Notes: generated by a model not told the origin, from the sequence alone. A stretch of DNA of 64,000 nt from Methylocaldum marinum (GCF_003584645.1 NZ_AP017928.1:274981-338980); one strand, 5' to 3'. Numbered from the stretch's first letter, positions 1-9,063 are shown. Numbers and translations: made by a program.

Positions 1-381
1 AAGGAGCCTGCCGTCACGGTGCTGGTTCGGACGCTTACCGAGCCGAGAGTCTATCTGGCGGGAGATATAGCAAGGCCTGGATTCATTCCGGTAAGAACCA
101 GAATCGGAGTTCTCCAAGCCATCGACGAAGCCGGGGGATTCCTCGAAACGGCGAATATCAGTGACGTCACCGTCATTCGAAAGGGACCGAATAACCAACC
201 GACGACGCATTTAGTGAATGTGGAAGATATACTCGACGGCGAGCTAAGCGATTCGGATTTTCTGCTTCAGCCCACGGATGTCGTTTTCGTGCCCAAACGC
301 GGCGTCGCGAAGGTCGCGGGTTTCATGGATCAAGTTCGGAAGATTCTGATGCTCAACGGGCTCTTCGTACCGCTATTTTGA
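1..381 (+). CDS. Polysaccharide export protein, C-terminal part (Wza-like, SLBB domain)
   Basis: This is the 3' end of a gene that enters from the left edge; the frame is open from base 1, so the GTG at 19 need not be the start. The visible ~126 residues contain an SLBB-type segment (VYLAGDIARPGFIPVRTRIG, then QAIDEAGGF) followed by a second strand-rich stretch ending in LLQPTDVVFVPKRGVAKV. That pattern is typical of outer-membrane polysaccharide export proteins of the Wza/PES family, which form the exit channel for capsule or exopolysaccharide. The tail ends in a short hydrophobic stretch (LMLNGLFVPLF). The glycosyltransferases and deacetylase that follow support a role in exopolysaccharide export. 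The N-terminal PES domain and any lipobox lie outside the window. Confidence 0.8.
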   Translation, partial: KEPAVTVLVRTLTEPRVYLAGDIARPGFIPVRTRIGVLQAIDEAGGFLETANISDVTVIRKGPNNQPTTHLVNVEDILDGELSDSDFLLQPTDVVFVPKRGVAKVAGFMDQVRKILMLNGLFVPLF

Positions 382-410
382 GGCTGTGGCATAAGCGCGC
401 CCAGTGCGTA

Positions 411-483
411 CCCTGCGTGCAGCACGGCTTTGACGAGAGAAATTCGGGCGGCCGTTTCATCTCGAAAAAGTGCGCACGCAGGG
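411..483. repeat. 10-bp inverted repeat downstream of the export gene
   Basis: CCCTGCGTGC at 411-420 is exactly complementary to GCACGCAGGG at 474-483. A second pair, GCACGGC (422-428) and GCCGTGC (485-491), is interleaved rather than nested, so the two helices cannot form one simple hairpin. It lies between the converging ends of the export gene and the next gene and has no T-run, so it is a poor intrinsic terminator. Function is unknown. Confidence 0.4.
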
Positions 484-502
484 GGCCGTGCCTAGCGAAT
501 TG

Positions 503-1555
503 TTAGTACTGGTCGCTAGGCGCTATGGCATAGACACGCCCTTTGGTGATCAGGCCATCGATCAGATCGGTCGGATAGTTCTTCCAGCCGAACGATTGTT
601 CTCCCAGCCCCAGTGCATCCCATTTGCTGCGCGCGGTGGCGTAATCCTCGAACTGGAAGTGTGCGCCGCCGGCGGTGTCGGTGATGAACCAGCCGTAGTC
701 CCGAAGCGCTACCGCGATGATGCGCGCGGCCTGCTTGGTTTGTTCGGACAATTCGCTAGGTAGCGAGTTTACCCATTCGTCGATCTCCGCATCGGTGATG
801 TTCAGGGCGAAGCGGGTTCCCATGGGCATGCCGTTCTGCGTAACCCGGCCGTCCGACTTGATGGCCGGTGGCACGAACGTCTTCGCGGTGTTCCGGCTCG
901 GCATGGACAGGGCGTGCTCGATCCTGCCCTGCGCGATCTCCTCGGGTCTGACCAGCATGGCGAGATAGGGAATACCGCAGCCACGTGACGGTTTGAAGCC
1001 GTCTTCCTTGGTGAAATACGAGTCCGGTACCAGATTGCCGTTCGAGACGCGGATTCTGGAGCCGTTGAAGTTCACCTGCCACAGATCCCATTCACGACCG
1101 GTCGCCGGGTCGAGGATGATGACCTGGCCGTCGGAACCGTTGGCGGCCTTCCAGTTCGGGTTCCAGGGGATTTCGCCGCCCTTGAGATTACCCCAGGTGC
1201 CTTGTACCGGATAAGAGCGCTGCGCGCTGTCGACCATATAGACCGGATAGGTGTACCCGCTGAAGGACAGGTTGAAATTGCCTTCACGCGAAGGCGAATA
1301 TTTCAACAGACGATTGCTCAAGGTGTCGGATTGAGGATGTCGCGGCAAGCCGTCCACCGGTATATTCCAGGGTGCATTCGGGCCGAATGGGCGTACATAT
1401 TCGGCTTCCGCCGCTCCGGCGGACTGAGCCGTCACCAGGGTCGCCGCGATCGACAGACCTAGGATGGCTTTGCGGACTATTTTCTTATTGCGGCCGTCGG
1501 CAATTCGTTTGCTGGCGCATTTGGCTGAAGGAAGGTAAGAGTTTATCGATTTCAT
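503..1555 (-). CDS. Secreted protein of unknown function in the exopolysaccharide region
   Basis: About 350 residues. The start at 1555 is chosen because GGGAG lies six bases upstream and because it gives a signal peptide: a long basic N-region (KSINSY...GRNKKIVRK), then a hydrophobic core AILGLSIAATLVTA and a cleavage-like AGAAEA. A longer frame to 1666 has no ribosome site. The mature part is rich in aromatic and beta-strand-like sequence with blocks such as NAPWNIPV, GREWDLWQ and RGCGIPYLAMLVRPEEI. The last resembles the core of secreted proteins annotated only as hypothetical; I do not recognise a catalytic motif. The location beside export and glycosyltransferase genes suggests an extracellular polysaccharide-associated role, which is inference. 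No membrane anchor is seen after the signal peptide. Confidence 0.7.
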   Translation of the reverse strand: MKSINSYLPSAKCASKRIADGRNKKIVRKAILGLSIAATLVTAQSAGAAEAEYVRPFGPNAPWNIPVDGLPRHPQSDTLSNRLLKYSPSREGNFNLSFSGYTYPVYMVDSAQRSYPVQGTWGNLKGGEIPWNPNWKAANGSDGQVIILDPATGREWDLWQVNFNGSRIRVSNGNLVPDSYFTKEDGFKPSRGCGIPYLAMLVRPEEIAQGRIEHALSMPSRNTAKTFVPPAIKSDGRVTQNGMPMGTRFALNITDAEIDEWVNSLPSELSEQTKQAARIIAVALRDYGWFITDTAGGAHFQFEDYATARSKWDALGLGEQSFGWKNYPTDLIDGLITKGRVYAIAPSDQY

Positions 1556-1632
1556 GTTTTCTCCCGTGGGATTATTTACGCTAAATGTCGAGGCATTGCG
1601 GGTGTGTTCCGCCATGCCAGGTTTTCTAAGCT

Positions 1633-1738
1633 CCGGTTGCCGACGGCTTATCGAAAACCGCCGCAAGCGCCGGGCTTTAGCGTCCCTGGGACCAACTCCA
1701 TCGTTCCTGACAGGTTCAGCGTTGGTCGAACTACCGGT
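1633..1738 (-). ncRNA. Candidate structured RNA leader (possibly c-di-GMP-I/GEMM-like)
   Basis: The region upstream of the secreted-protein gene on the minus strand is rich in complementary segments. CCGGT (1738-1734) can pair with ACCGG (1637-1633) to close the element, and GACCAAC (1727-1721) is exactly complementary to GTTGGTC (1696-1690). An alternative CCTG...CAGG stem leads directly into GGGACGC-T-AAAGCCC (1686-1672). That last block differs by one inserted base from the GGGACGCAAAGCC signature of class-I c-di-GMP riboswitches, and a later GGCAACCGG resembles their closing strand. The 5' GCAAACC element is only partly matched. An RNA-structured leader is reasonably supported; the ligand assignment is weak. 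Confidence 0.35.
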
Positions 1739-2858
1739 TGTTCAAGCAGTTCCATTCGTCTTCCCAAAGTACGAGTACGCCCGATATAAGCTATGGCTGA
1801 ATCCCATGTGTCATTGACTGCTGCTTCGAATAACTCAGTGATGAAGACGGCATCAGCCCCGTTCGATATCGGCGAACGTTGGTGAGATTCATTACTGGGT
1901 TATTCAGGGCCGGTCGAGTAGGACTTCGCGCGTCCCGGAAGAACGGCTCGGCGAGCAGCGTGTTGTCCTTCTCGGTGGCTCGGCTATTCGAGACAGCGGT
2001 CTACTAAAGAGGCACAGAGGCAAGCATGTTTAAACGCTTCAATCGTCCAAGCTAAGAAACTCATGGCTTAAGTGAAGGCAATTTTCGTTATCGGGCAATC
2101 GCTCGTCACTTGTGCAGCCTATTAAGCATGTGCCGTGCCAACTCTGTTTAAAATTCGAATTATCGGGGGTTTGACGTCTTCAAGGTGTCGCCGACTACGT
2201 AGATGTACTTATCAATCGACGCCGATGTGCGACAGATGACCGGCTTCATTGACGCAAGGGCTTGGTTCTGGGGGCCGCCCGGCATCCGTGACGGGCAGCG
2301 AAATCCGGCTCACTGGAGGGGACGAAATCGGCGCTAAAAACCGAAAATGTGAGCCGGAAGCAAGTAGGGTCGCCGAAAAGCGACGGTTGAGCATATCCTC
2401 CTGTTGCCACAGAACGGCGACACAGGTAGTGATTCTGCGTGTTTCATCATTCAATGGCGGTTTGGTATAGTGGCTGCATGAAGGTCCGAACGTCTCCGTT
2501 CCAGGCCTTTTCATGGAGGATGATCGACTTGCGGAGTCAGGCGATGGACAGCACACCGTTTCCGCTTCATCTAAATCCGAAGTTCCGCGGGGACTCGGAC
2601 ATCGGCCGCGCCGGCCGGCTGCTGCTCTACCTCGGAGCTGGCCACCATTCCCTAAATGCGATCGATTAGGCACGGAAAGCGCGCTGAAAGCGATTCAAGT
2701 CGCGCCGAGTCGACGCGGTTTTTTGAGCTTTCGCCTCGAGTCTCGCCGGCGGGTGCAGAATTGCCCATCTCGCGTCGGGCGGACCGCGAAGCGACTCGGT
2801 ACGCAACGGCTGTTGGAAGGGAACTCGTCGCTACCGTTTTAACTTACAGGGATTGAAG
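1739..2858. other. Long intergenic stretch without a convincing gene
   Basis: About 1.1 kb between the divergent secreted-protein gene and the glycosyltransferase operon. The small open frames here have no ribosome sites, recognisable domains or consistent codon use. Two structures can be seen: a perfect 10-bp inverted repeat TCCGGCTCAC (2304-2313)/GTGAGCCGGA (2349-2358) with a 35-base loop, and a weak CGCG stem followed by six T residues around 2701-2724. It may hold regulatory sequence for both flanking transcripts or decayed mobile DNA. Confidence 0.5.
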
Positions 2859-4154
2859 ATGAGAATATTTGTCGTCGAGCCCTCGGGCCAGGGAGGGCTG
2901 GTGCACTATGCCTACGAGTTGTGCACCGGACTCGCGAATGCCGCAGCCGAGGTCACGTTGGTGACTACGGAGGAGTATGAACTCAGCGGCTATCCGCATA
3001 ATTTTCGAACCGAAAAGCGCTTGCATCTGTGGAATACCGTCGACTCGCGCTCGGTTCGCGCGCAGCCGCGGGGCGTCTTGGGAAAAACCTGGCGCCGGTT
3101 CTGGTGGACGGGGCGAAGAGTCCTGAGATTCTCCCGGCTCATCGGCCAGTGGGTGCGCCTGACCGACTATCTGATCGCGGAGAAACCGGACGTCATTCTG
3201 TTCGGAAGATTCCATTTCCCGGGAGTCTCGTTCTTTCTCCGGAAACTCAGGCGCCACGGCCTGATCTTGGCCGACGTGTGCCACGAGTACCAGTCTCGCG
3301 ATCCAAGTTTGTCCAGAATCAATGCCCTGATCGATAAAGTGACGGAGTATTTCGAAAAGACCGTCTATAAAGCGTTCTCCGCCGTGTTCGTCCACGGCGA
3401 AATCAACCGCGACCGTTTCCTGGCCGAACTCGAGGTGCCGCCTGAACGTGTCCATATCATTCAGCACGGCGTGTCGAGCCTATTCTTCAGCCAGGCTCGA
3501 AATGTCGGCCTGGCGGAACGCTACGGCATCCAGCCAACCGATAAGGTCGTGCTGTTTTTCGGCAACCTTCGGGTGAGTAAAGGCGTTCCCGACCTTCTCC
3601 GAGCTTTCGCTCTGTTGAATGCCGACCATCTCGGAGCCAAATTGGTCATCGCCGGCTATCCGACGCAGTCGGTCGACGTGCATGAATTGCGCGAACTGGC
3701 CCGCGAGCTCGGCATAGAGCGGCGCACGGTCTTCGACATCCGTTACATTCCGAACGAGGAAGTAAGTGAATTGATGCACCTCGCGACGGTGGTAGCCTTT
3801 CCTTATCTTAGCGCCACTCAAAGCGGACCGCTGATGGTGGCACACGCGTTCGGCCGTCCGGTCGTGGCGACTTCGGTGGGCAATTTTCCGGAGGTGGTGA
3901 AAGACGGCTGCACCGGCTTGCTCGCGCCGCCGGCATCTCCGCCGGCTTTAGCCGAAGCTTTGCAAAGGATTCTAACGGTTCCGGATCTCGCCGAGCGGAT
4001 GGGCGAGGATGCCAGAGCGCTGGCCGAAAAGCAGTACAGCTGGAATTCCATAGCCAAAGGCATGCTGACGGTACTCGAAAATATTATTTCGGAGCCTGCC
4101 GTTGGTGAAAAGACAGCGTCATCGGCAAACAACGCACGGACGGTAGCACGATGA
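2859..4154 (+). CDS. Family 4 glycosyltransferase
   Basis: About 431 residues with GT-B architecture. The N-terminal Rossmann domain opens MRIFVVEPSGQGGLVHYAYE, where a GG loop binds the acceptor or donor. The C-terminal GT4 domain has VLFFGNLRVSKGVPDLLRAF and the donor-binding segment QSGPLMVAHAFGRPVVATSVG, in which the usual E-x7-E motif is modified. It probably transfers a sugar from a nucleotide donor to a lipid-linked exopolysaccharide repeat unit on the cytoplasmic membrane face. The ATG at 2859 follows AGGG at 2848-2851; a TTG six bases upstream is less likely. Its stop overlaps the next start (ATGA), so it is the first gene of a tightly coupled operon with the following two genes. Confidence 0.85.
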   Translation: MRIFVVEPSGQGGLVHYAYELCTGLANAAAEVTLVTTEEYELSGYPHNFRTEKRLHLWNTVDSRSVRAQPRGVLGKTWRRFWWTGRRVLRFSRLIGQWVRLTDYLIAEKPDVILFGRFHFPGVSFFLRKLRRHGLILADVCHEYQSRDPSLSRINALIDKVTEYFEKTVYKAFSAVFVHGEINRDRFLAELEVPPERVHIIQHGVSSLFFSQARNVGLAERYGIQPTDKVVLFFGNLRVSKGVPDLLRAFALLNADHLGAKLVIAGYPTQSVDVHELRELARELGIERRTVFDIRYIPNEEVSELMHLATVVAFPYLSATQSGPLMVAHAFGRPVVATSVGNFPEVVKDGCTGLLAPPASPPALAEALQRILTVPDLAERMGEDARALAEKQYSWNSIAKGMLTVLENIISEPAVGEKTASSANNARTVAR

Positions 4155-5299
4155 TCAAGATCGAAATCGTTCAATCGGAGGAGGAATTTCTGGCACTCGA
4201 GCCGGAATGGAACGGACTGCTCGAGGAATCCGGGCTGGGAAACATATTCCTTACTTGGGAATGGATGTCCACCTGGTGGACTTGTTTTGGGCGGCAGCAT
4301 TTCCAGCCCTGGGTCATAACCGCCCGCGACGGAAACGATGGCCGGTTGGTCGGGCTACTGCCGCTTGCCTCCCAGACGATAAGCTTCGGCGGTCTGCGCC
4401 TGCGGCAATTGTCGTTCATGGCCGGCGACCGAGTCATCGATCATCTCGACGCGATCAGCAGGCCGGGCTATGGAACGTTCGTGATTCCGTTCCTGGTCGA
4501 TCGCCTGATCGGAAAGCGGGTCCGGCACGATTTCGTCCGGCTCGATGCCATGAGAGCGGACTCGGCCTTTGTCAAAGCGCTCCTTGAAGCCGTCGAACAC
4601 CGCCGCGGTGCCAGGCATATGGCAATCGATTCGGTTTGTCCCTATCTCTCGCTTCCGGATTCCTGGGACAGTTATTGGGCCTCGATCGGAAAACAGAGCC
4701 GATACAATTTCAATCGCAAGGCCAAACGGCTTCAGGCGCGAGCGAATGGCGCGATCGATTATCGAAGAGTCGAATCCAAGACGGAGCTTTCCGATGCCGT
4801 CCGCGAGCTGGCACGGCTGCACCAATCCAGGCAGCAGCAAAAGGGCAACGCCGGTGCTTTCGCCCAAAGTCGAGCGGTCGAGTTTCATAGCCGGGTTGCC
4901 GAGCGTTTCCTTGAGAAAGGATGGCTTAGGCTGTACTTGCTCATGGTCGGCCGCCGTGCGATCGCAGCGATCTATTGTTACCGGTTCGGCAGCACGTTCA
5001 GCTTTTATCAATCCGGTTACGACCCGGCTTGGTCCGACTGTAGTCCGGGGACCTTGATCATGCTGCATGCGGTTAAGGAGGCGATCACCGAGGGAGCGGA
5101 CGAATTCGATTTTCTTCGCGGCGAGGAAGCGTACAAGTCCTTGTGGACGAATACGGCGAGGACGGACCAGCGCTTGCGGATCGCCTCGAGTCCGCCCGGC
5201 TGGCTGATTCTCAGTGCTTACCAGTTGGCTTATAAAAGCCGCCGGGCCATCAAGGCGAATTTGAACTGGGGTACCCGCCATGCCAAAGCCGTATCCTGA
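4151..5299 (+). CDS. FemAB/BioF2-like GNAT acyltransferase, exopolysaccharide-associated
   Basis: 382 residues. The N-terminal half has the WEWMSTWW signature seen in CelD/BioF2-like acyltransferases of polysaccharide clusters. The C-terminal half has the acetyltransferase-6 fold with RYNFNRKAKRL, a central HQSRQQQKGNAG and DEFDFLRGEEAYKSLW. Members of this family are thought to acylate sugars or transfer aminoacyl-like groups in the cytoplasm; the substrate is not predictable here. It starts inside the stop of the upstream glycosyltransferase (ATGA) and overlaps the downstream glycosyltransferase by 20 bases. That coupling implies the three products decorate the same glycan. No signal peptide or membrane segment is visible. 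Confidence 0.8.
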   Translation: MIKIEIVQSEEEFLALEPEWNGLLEESGLGNIFLTWEWMSTWWTCFGRQHFQPWVITARDGNDGRLVGLLPLASQTISFGGLRLRQLSFMAGDRVIDHLDAISRPGYGTFVIPFLVDRLIGKRVRHDFVRLDAMRADSAFVKALLEAVEHRRGARHMAIDSVCPYLSLPDSWDSYWASIGKQSRYNFNRKAKRLQARANGAIDYRRVESKTELSDAVRELARLHQSRQQQKGNAGAFAQSRAVEFHSRVAERFLEKGWLRLYLLMVGRRAIAAIYCYRFGSTFSFYQSGYDPAWSDCSPGTLIMLHAVKEAITEGADEFDFLRGEEAYKSLWTNTARTDQRLRIASSPPGWLILSAYQLAYKSRRAIKANLNWGTRHAKAVS

Positions 5300-6440
5300 C
5301 CGTGTCTTGTATCTGATCGATTCCCTGGGCATGGGAGGGGCCGAACGCATGCTGTTCAACTATCTGCGGCATCTCGACCGGAACCGCTGGGAGCCCCGCG
5401 TTTGCGTTTTCCGGGTGCGGGACGGAAATCCCATTGCGTCCGAAATCGAAGGACTGGGCATACCGGTGGATCTGATACCGGTTTCGCGCATCCGCGATTT
5501 CGTGAAGCTCATACCGCTCGTGCGCTATCTTCGGCGGCATCGTTTTGACCTGGTACACACTCAGCTCGAAGCCGTCACGGTGCACGGCGGGATCGCCGCA
5601 AAATTGGCCGGTCTTCCCGCCGTGCACACCTTGCATACGTTCGCCTATCCGGACGCAACGGCTCGCGAAGTCCGCAGAAGTGAAATCACCTGGTTCGCCC
5701 TGAGAAGCTTTCACGACAAAGTCATCGCGGTCTCCGAGGCCGTCGGGGATTACGCCGTGGCCAAGGGCCGCGTTCTGCGGAAGAGGATTTCGGTGCTTTA
5801 CAACGGGATCGATACGAATGCGTTTCGGCGCGGCAACGAGATAGAACGAGCCGCGGTGCGCAAGGCATTCGGAATACCGGCTAGCGCGGCATTGGTCGTC
5901 ACGGTTGCGGTACTGCGCCGGGAAAAGGGAATCCAGTATCTGATCGAGGCCTGGCCCGAGATTCTTAAATCGGTGCCGAACGCCTATTACCTGATCGTCG
6001 GAGGCGGTCCCTACGAAAGCCAACTAAAGTCCCTGGCCGCGACCTACAAGCTGACGGATAGGGTGTTATTTGCCGGTGCGCGCAGCGATATTCCGGAATT
6101 GCTGGGGAGCAGCGATCTTTTCGTGCTGCCCACACTCGACGATGTGCTTCCGACGGTGTTGGCCGAAGCGATGGCGAGCAGTCTGCCCATTGTCGCGAGC
6201 CGTGTAGGTGGGGTTCCCGAGATGGTGGAACCTGGGAGGAACGGTTTGCTTGTTCCGCCGACCGATCAAGCCCGGCTGGCGGAAGCCTGTATCCGCCTTT
6301 TGCGCATGCCGGACGAAGCGCAGCGGTTGGCGCAGGGCGGGCGCGCTCTTGCCGAGTCTCGTTTCAATGTGCGTAGCCAAGTGCGAAAACTGGAGAATCT
6401 TTATCAGGAACTCATCGGGCGGACAGACAACTCCTGTTAA
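5280..6440 (+). CDS. Family 4 glycosyltransferase
   Basis: 386 residues, GT-B fold. The N-terminus has LYLIDSLGMGGAERMLFNYL, the classic GGAE acceptor-side motif of GT4 enzymes. The C-terminal half has VAVLRREKGIQYLIEAWP, a glycine-rich LIVGGGPYESQL, and the E-x7-E region LPTVLAEAMASSLPIVASRV with GGVPEMVEPGRNGLLVPP. It is predicted to extend an exopolysaccharide repeat unit using a nucleotide sugar. The start lies inside the upstream acyltransferase gene, consistent with translational coupling. It ends 24 bases before the convergent deacetylase gene. Confidence 0.88.
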   Translation: MPKPYPDRVLYLIDSLGMGGAERMLFNYLRHLDRNRWEPRVCVFRVRDGNPIASEIEGLGIPVDLIPVSRIRDFVKLIPLVRYLRRHRFDLVHTQLEAVTVHGGIAAKLAGLPAVHTLHTFAYPDATAREVRRSEITWFALRSFHDKVIAVSEAVGDYAVAKGRVLRKRISVLYNGIDTNAFRRGNEIERAAVRKAFGIPASAALVVTVAVLRREKGIQYLIEAWPEILKSVPNAYYLIVGGGPYESQLKSLAATYKLTDRVLFAGARSDIPELLGSSDLFVLPTLDDVLPTVLAEAMASSLPIVASRVGGVPEMVEPGRNGLLVPPTDQARLAEACIRLLRMPDEAQRLAQGGRALAESRFNVRSQVRKLENLYQELIGRTDNSC

Positions 6441-6464
6441 ATTCGGTCGGACACCTATCCTCGA

Positions 6465-7502
6465 TCAGGTGGCTTCTGCATTCGAACGATAGAACAGATG
6501 GTGAACCTTGCACTGGAAGGATAGGCTGGTCAGCCGGGGGTGGACGCCGTAGCGTCGAAGTTCCAGCATGGGCGTATCGGCCGTATTCGGACCCTGAATG
6601 GTCGTCGCTGCGGCGTGAATTCCGCAATCTTTGAGAATCTTCAGTGTTTTGTGATCGTAATCGGATGATCCTCCGTTCGGATACGCGAACAACCGGCAAG
6701 CGTGCCCGGTCCAGTCGGAAATCGATCCAACGCTTTGTTCGATTTCATCGCGTGCTCGGTTTATCGGAACCCTCGTAAGAATCGAATGAGAGGCGGTGTG
6801 AGCTCCGAACTCGATTAAACCGGACTTTGCCATGGCAGCAATCGCGTCCCGGTCCAGGATTCGAAACTCCGGTGCAGAGCCGAGAAGACTGTCGTCGACC
6901 TGCAGTTTCTCGATAATTTCATCGAGTTGTTCCAATAGATCGGAATGATTCAGCTTCTTGAGAAGTCCTTGGAGATTTTTCGATGCCATGGCCTTCGCGC
7001 TTGCCGTAGACAGGTCCAGCTTAAGCCCCCGCCATTCGAGATACCGATTATGTGTATTCGCAAGGGCCTGAATCAAATGGCAAAACCAAATCGTCTCAGA
7101 ACTTCCGACAAATCCGGTATTAACGAATACCGTCGCCGGAAAATAAAATTCCCGTAAAATCGGAAATGCGACATCGAATACATTTTGATAGCCGTCATCA
7201 AAGGTAATGACAACGGTTGGGGCGTCTACGGATCCGGTTCGCAAGCGTTGGAGGGCATCAGACAAGGAGACTACTCGGCAGTGTTTCGCGAGGTATTCCA
7301 TCTGCTCGCGAAACTGGGTTTCCGTGATAAAACAGTAATCAGAAACCGTCAGGGCCTGGCGTACCACGCCGTGATACATCAGGATTGTGAGCTTGTCTCG
7401 GTATAGGGATCTCGGCAGCAGCCGCGGTAATCGAAAAAAGGGCTCCGTTAAGGTAACGGAATCCCGGGCGATGGGTTTTATAACCGATTCTGGATTTGAC
7501 AT
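6465..7502 (-). CDS. Polysaccharide deacetylase family protein (NodB domain, CE4)
   Basis: 345 residues. The CE4 motifs are clear: TFDDGY with the catalytic and metal-binding aspartates at about residues 102-103, the metal-binding HTASH at about 235-239, and FAYPNG later in the fold. The enzyme removes N- or O-acetyl groups from a polysaccharide, as IcaB or PgaB-type proteins do for biofilm polymers. There is no obvious signal peptide: the N-terminus is polar, then RLPRLLPRSLYRDKLTILMYHGV begins the domain, so it may act in the cytoplasm or be exported by another route. It lies opposite to and convergent with the glycosyltransferase operon. The AT-rich upstream segment (7503-7680) probably contains its promoter. 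Confidence 0.85.
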   Translation of the reverse strand: MSNPESVIKPIARDSVTLTEPFFRLPRLLPRSLYRDKLTILMYHGVVRQALTVSDYCFITETQFREQMEYLAKHCRVVSLSDALQRLRTGSVDAPTVVITFDDGYQNVFDVAFPILREFYFPATVFVNTGFVGSSETIWFCHLIQALANTHNRYLEWRGLKLDLSTASAKAMASKNLQGLLKKLNHSDLLEQLDEIIEKLQVDDSLLGSAPEFRILDRDAIAAMAKSGLIEFGAHTASHSILTRVPINRARDEIEQSVGSISDWTGHACRLFAYPNGGSSDYDHKTLKILKDCGIHAAATTIQGPNTADTPMLELRRYGVHPRLTSLSFQCKVHHLFYRSNAEAT

Positions 7503-7685
7503 ATAGCAATCCCGCTATGAGTTAAGGTCCATCTTAATCACGTCAAATCAACCGATTCCTTATCGGTTAATATTTAAGCCGAGTTTATCAGCTGACTCGC
7601 CATACAAGCAATGAAAAAGATGATCCTGATCTTCAGAAATCTCTTTTCCGGAAATAATAGAGTTGTTTCAGATGCTAAACAATTG

Positions 7686-9063
7686 TAACAGGCTGTTGAT
7701 TTTCTCGGCCCTGGAAGCCGGATAAATTCGTTGGATGGAGCGCCTAAAATAGGCATAACCGATTGTTTGTCATGGCAAAATAATATCATTTCAAGATGCT
7801 TTGGACGCTTTCATGCGCGGCGCCGACATCACCCAGCAAGAACTCTTCAGCTACCGAACCTTGGAAGACCGGATTCCCAAGGATCATCCCCTTCGGAAGC
7901 TCCGGGCCGTGGTCGACATTCTGCTGACCACGCTGGACTCGGAATTTGATGCCCTCCATGCCCGGACCGGCCGGGAGTCGATTCCGCCGGAGCGGCTGCT
8001 GCGCGCCAGTCTCATCCAAGTCTTGTTCTCTGTCCGCTCCGAGCGGCAGTGGGTCCAGCAGATCGAATTCAATCTTTTGTACCGCTGGTTTGTCGGGCTG
8101 ACCCTGGATGCCGAGGTCTGGGACCACTCCACCTTCAGCGCCAACCGGGATCGGTTGCTGAACGAGCGGATTTCCCGGCTGTTTTTCGAGCGGGTCGTGT
8201 TGCTGGCGGAATGGCGGGACCTTTTGTCGGACGAGCATTTCTCGGTGGACGGCACGCTGATCCAGGCGTGGGCCTCCATGAAGAGCTTTGTGAAAAAGGA
8301 TGGCAGTTAGCCCCCGCCGGAGGCCGGAATCCGTCAGTCGATTTCAAGGGCGAAAAGCGCGCCAACGCGACCCACGCCTCGACCACTGATCCGGAGGCTC
8401 GCCTTTACAAGAAAAGCGAAGGGGATAAAGCCCAACTGTGCTTCATGGGCCATGCCCTGATGGAAAACCGGACCGGCCTGGTCGTGGATGTCGAGGTGAC
8501 GCACGCCACCGGCACGGCGGAACGGGACGCGGCCAAGATCATGATCGGTCGCACCGTCACGAAGCCCGGCGCGACGGTCGGGGCGGACAAGGCTTACGAC
8601 GTGCCGGAGTTCGTGCAAGCTCTCCGGGAGCAGCGGGTCACGCCGCATGTCGCCCGGAAGGAAAAAGGCTCCGCCATCGATGGCCGCACCACCCGACACC
8701 CCGGCTACCGGACCCGCCTGAAGAGGCGTAAGCGGGTGGAAGAAATCTTCGGGTGGTCGAAGACCGTGGGCGGGTTACGCCAGACCCGGTTCCGGGGTTT
8801 GAAGAAAGTGGCGGCCCAGACCGTGTTCACTTTCGCCGCCTACAACCTGACCCGGTTGGGTGGGCTGTTCGGCTGGCGGTGGTCGACGGCCTAGGCGGGC
8901 GTCTGCCCAAAATTCGCCGAAAGGCGGCAAGAACCCCCAAGCGGGGGGATGAAAACCGGCTAGAACCGGGATTTCAGCGCTAAAAGGACCTTCAGCACTA
9001 AAAATTAAGCCGCCGATAAAGGGTAAAGCCGAAGGCATGGCGGCGAATTTCAACAGCCTGTTA
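7686..9063 (+). mobile_element. IS5-family-like insertion sequence, 1,378 bp
   Basis: The ends carry a perfect 14-bp terminal inverted repeat, TAACAGGCTGTTGA at 7686-7699 and its complement at 9050-9063, with partial complementarity continuing inward. Between them lies a transposase reading frame of the IS5/IS1182-like DDE type. No direct target duplication is seen next to the repeats (ATTG on the left, GGGC on the right). The right end abuts a truncated piece of a different transposase, so a deletion or rearrangement may have followed insertion. Confidence 0.8.
7813..8894 (+). pseudogene. IS5-family transposase, interrupted by stop and frame change
   Basis: The first part (to 8310) encodes the N-terminal DUF772-like region and the first catalytic Asp in HFSVDGTLIQAWAS. 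The second part, in the -1 frame, continues with NATHASTTDPEARL, the second Asp in VGADKAYDVPEF and the catalytic Glu in RKRVEEIFGWSKTVGG, ending at 8894. A TAG at 8308-8310 stops the first frame. One missing base near 8300-8308 would restore a single family-length protein, so the gene is probably dead. The transition also lies just after GTG-AAA-AAG, a sequence prone to -1 slippage that would join the two frames, so programmed frameshifting cannot be excluded. The start at 7813 (MRGADITQQELF) matches the family; a TTG at 7801 is in the same frame. Confidence 0.75.

Noticed and set aside
1556..1666. Longer start for the secreted protein at 1666
   Set aside because: It lacks a ribosome site, spoils the signal peptide, and overlaps the candidate RNA leader.
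2304..2358. Insertion-sequence ends from the 10-bp inverted repeat
   Set aside because: The enclosed 35 bases are far too short for an element and no target duplication flanks the pair; at most a hairpin or a remnant.
4355..5359. 334-codon minus-strand frame across the acyltransferase gene
   Set aside because: Antisense shadow of a gene coupled on both sides to real glycosyltransferase genes.
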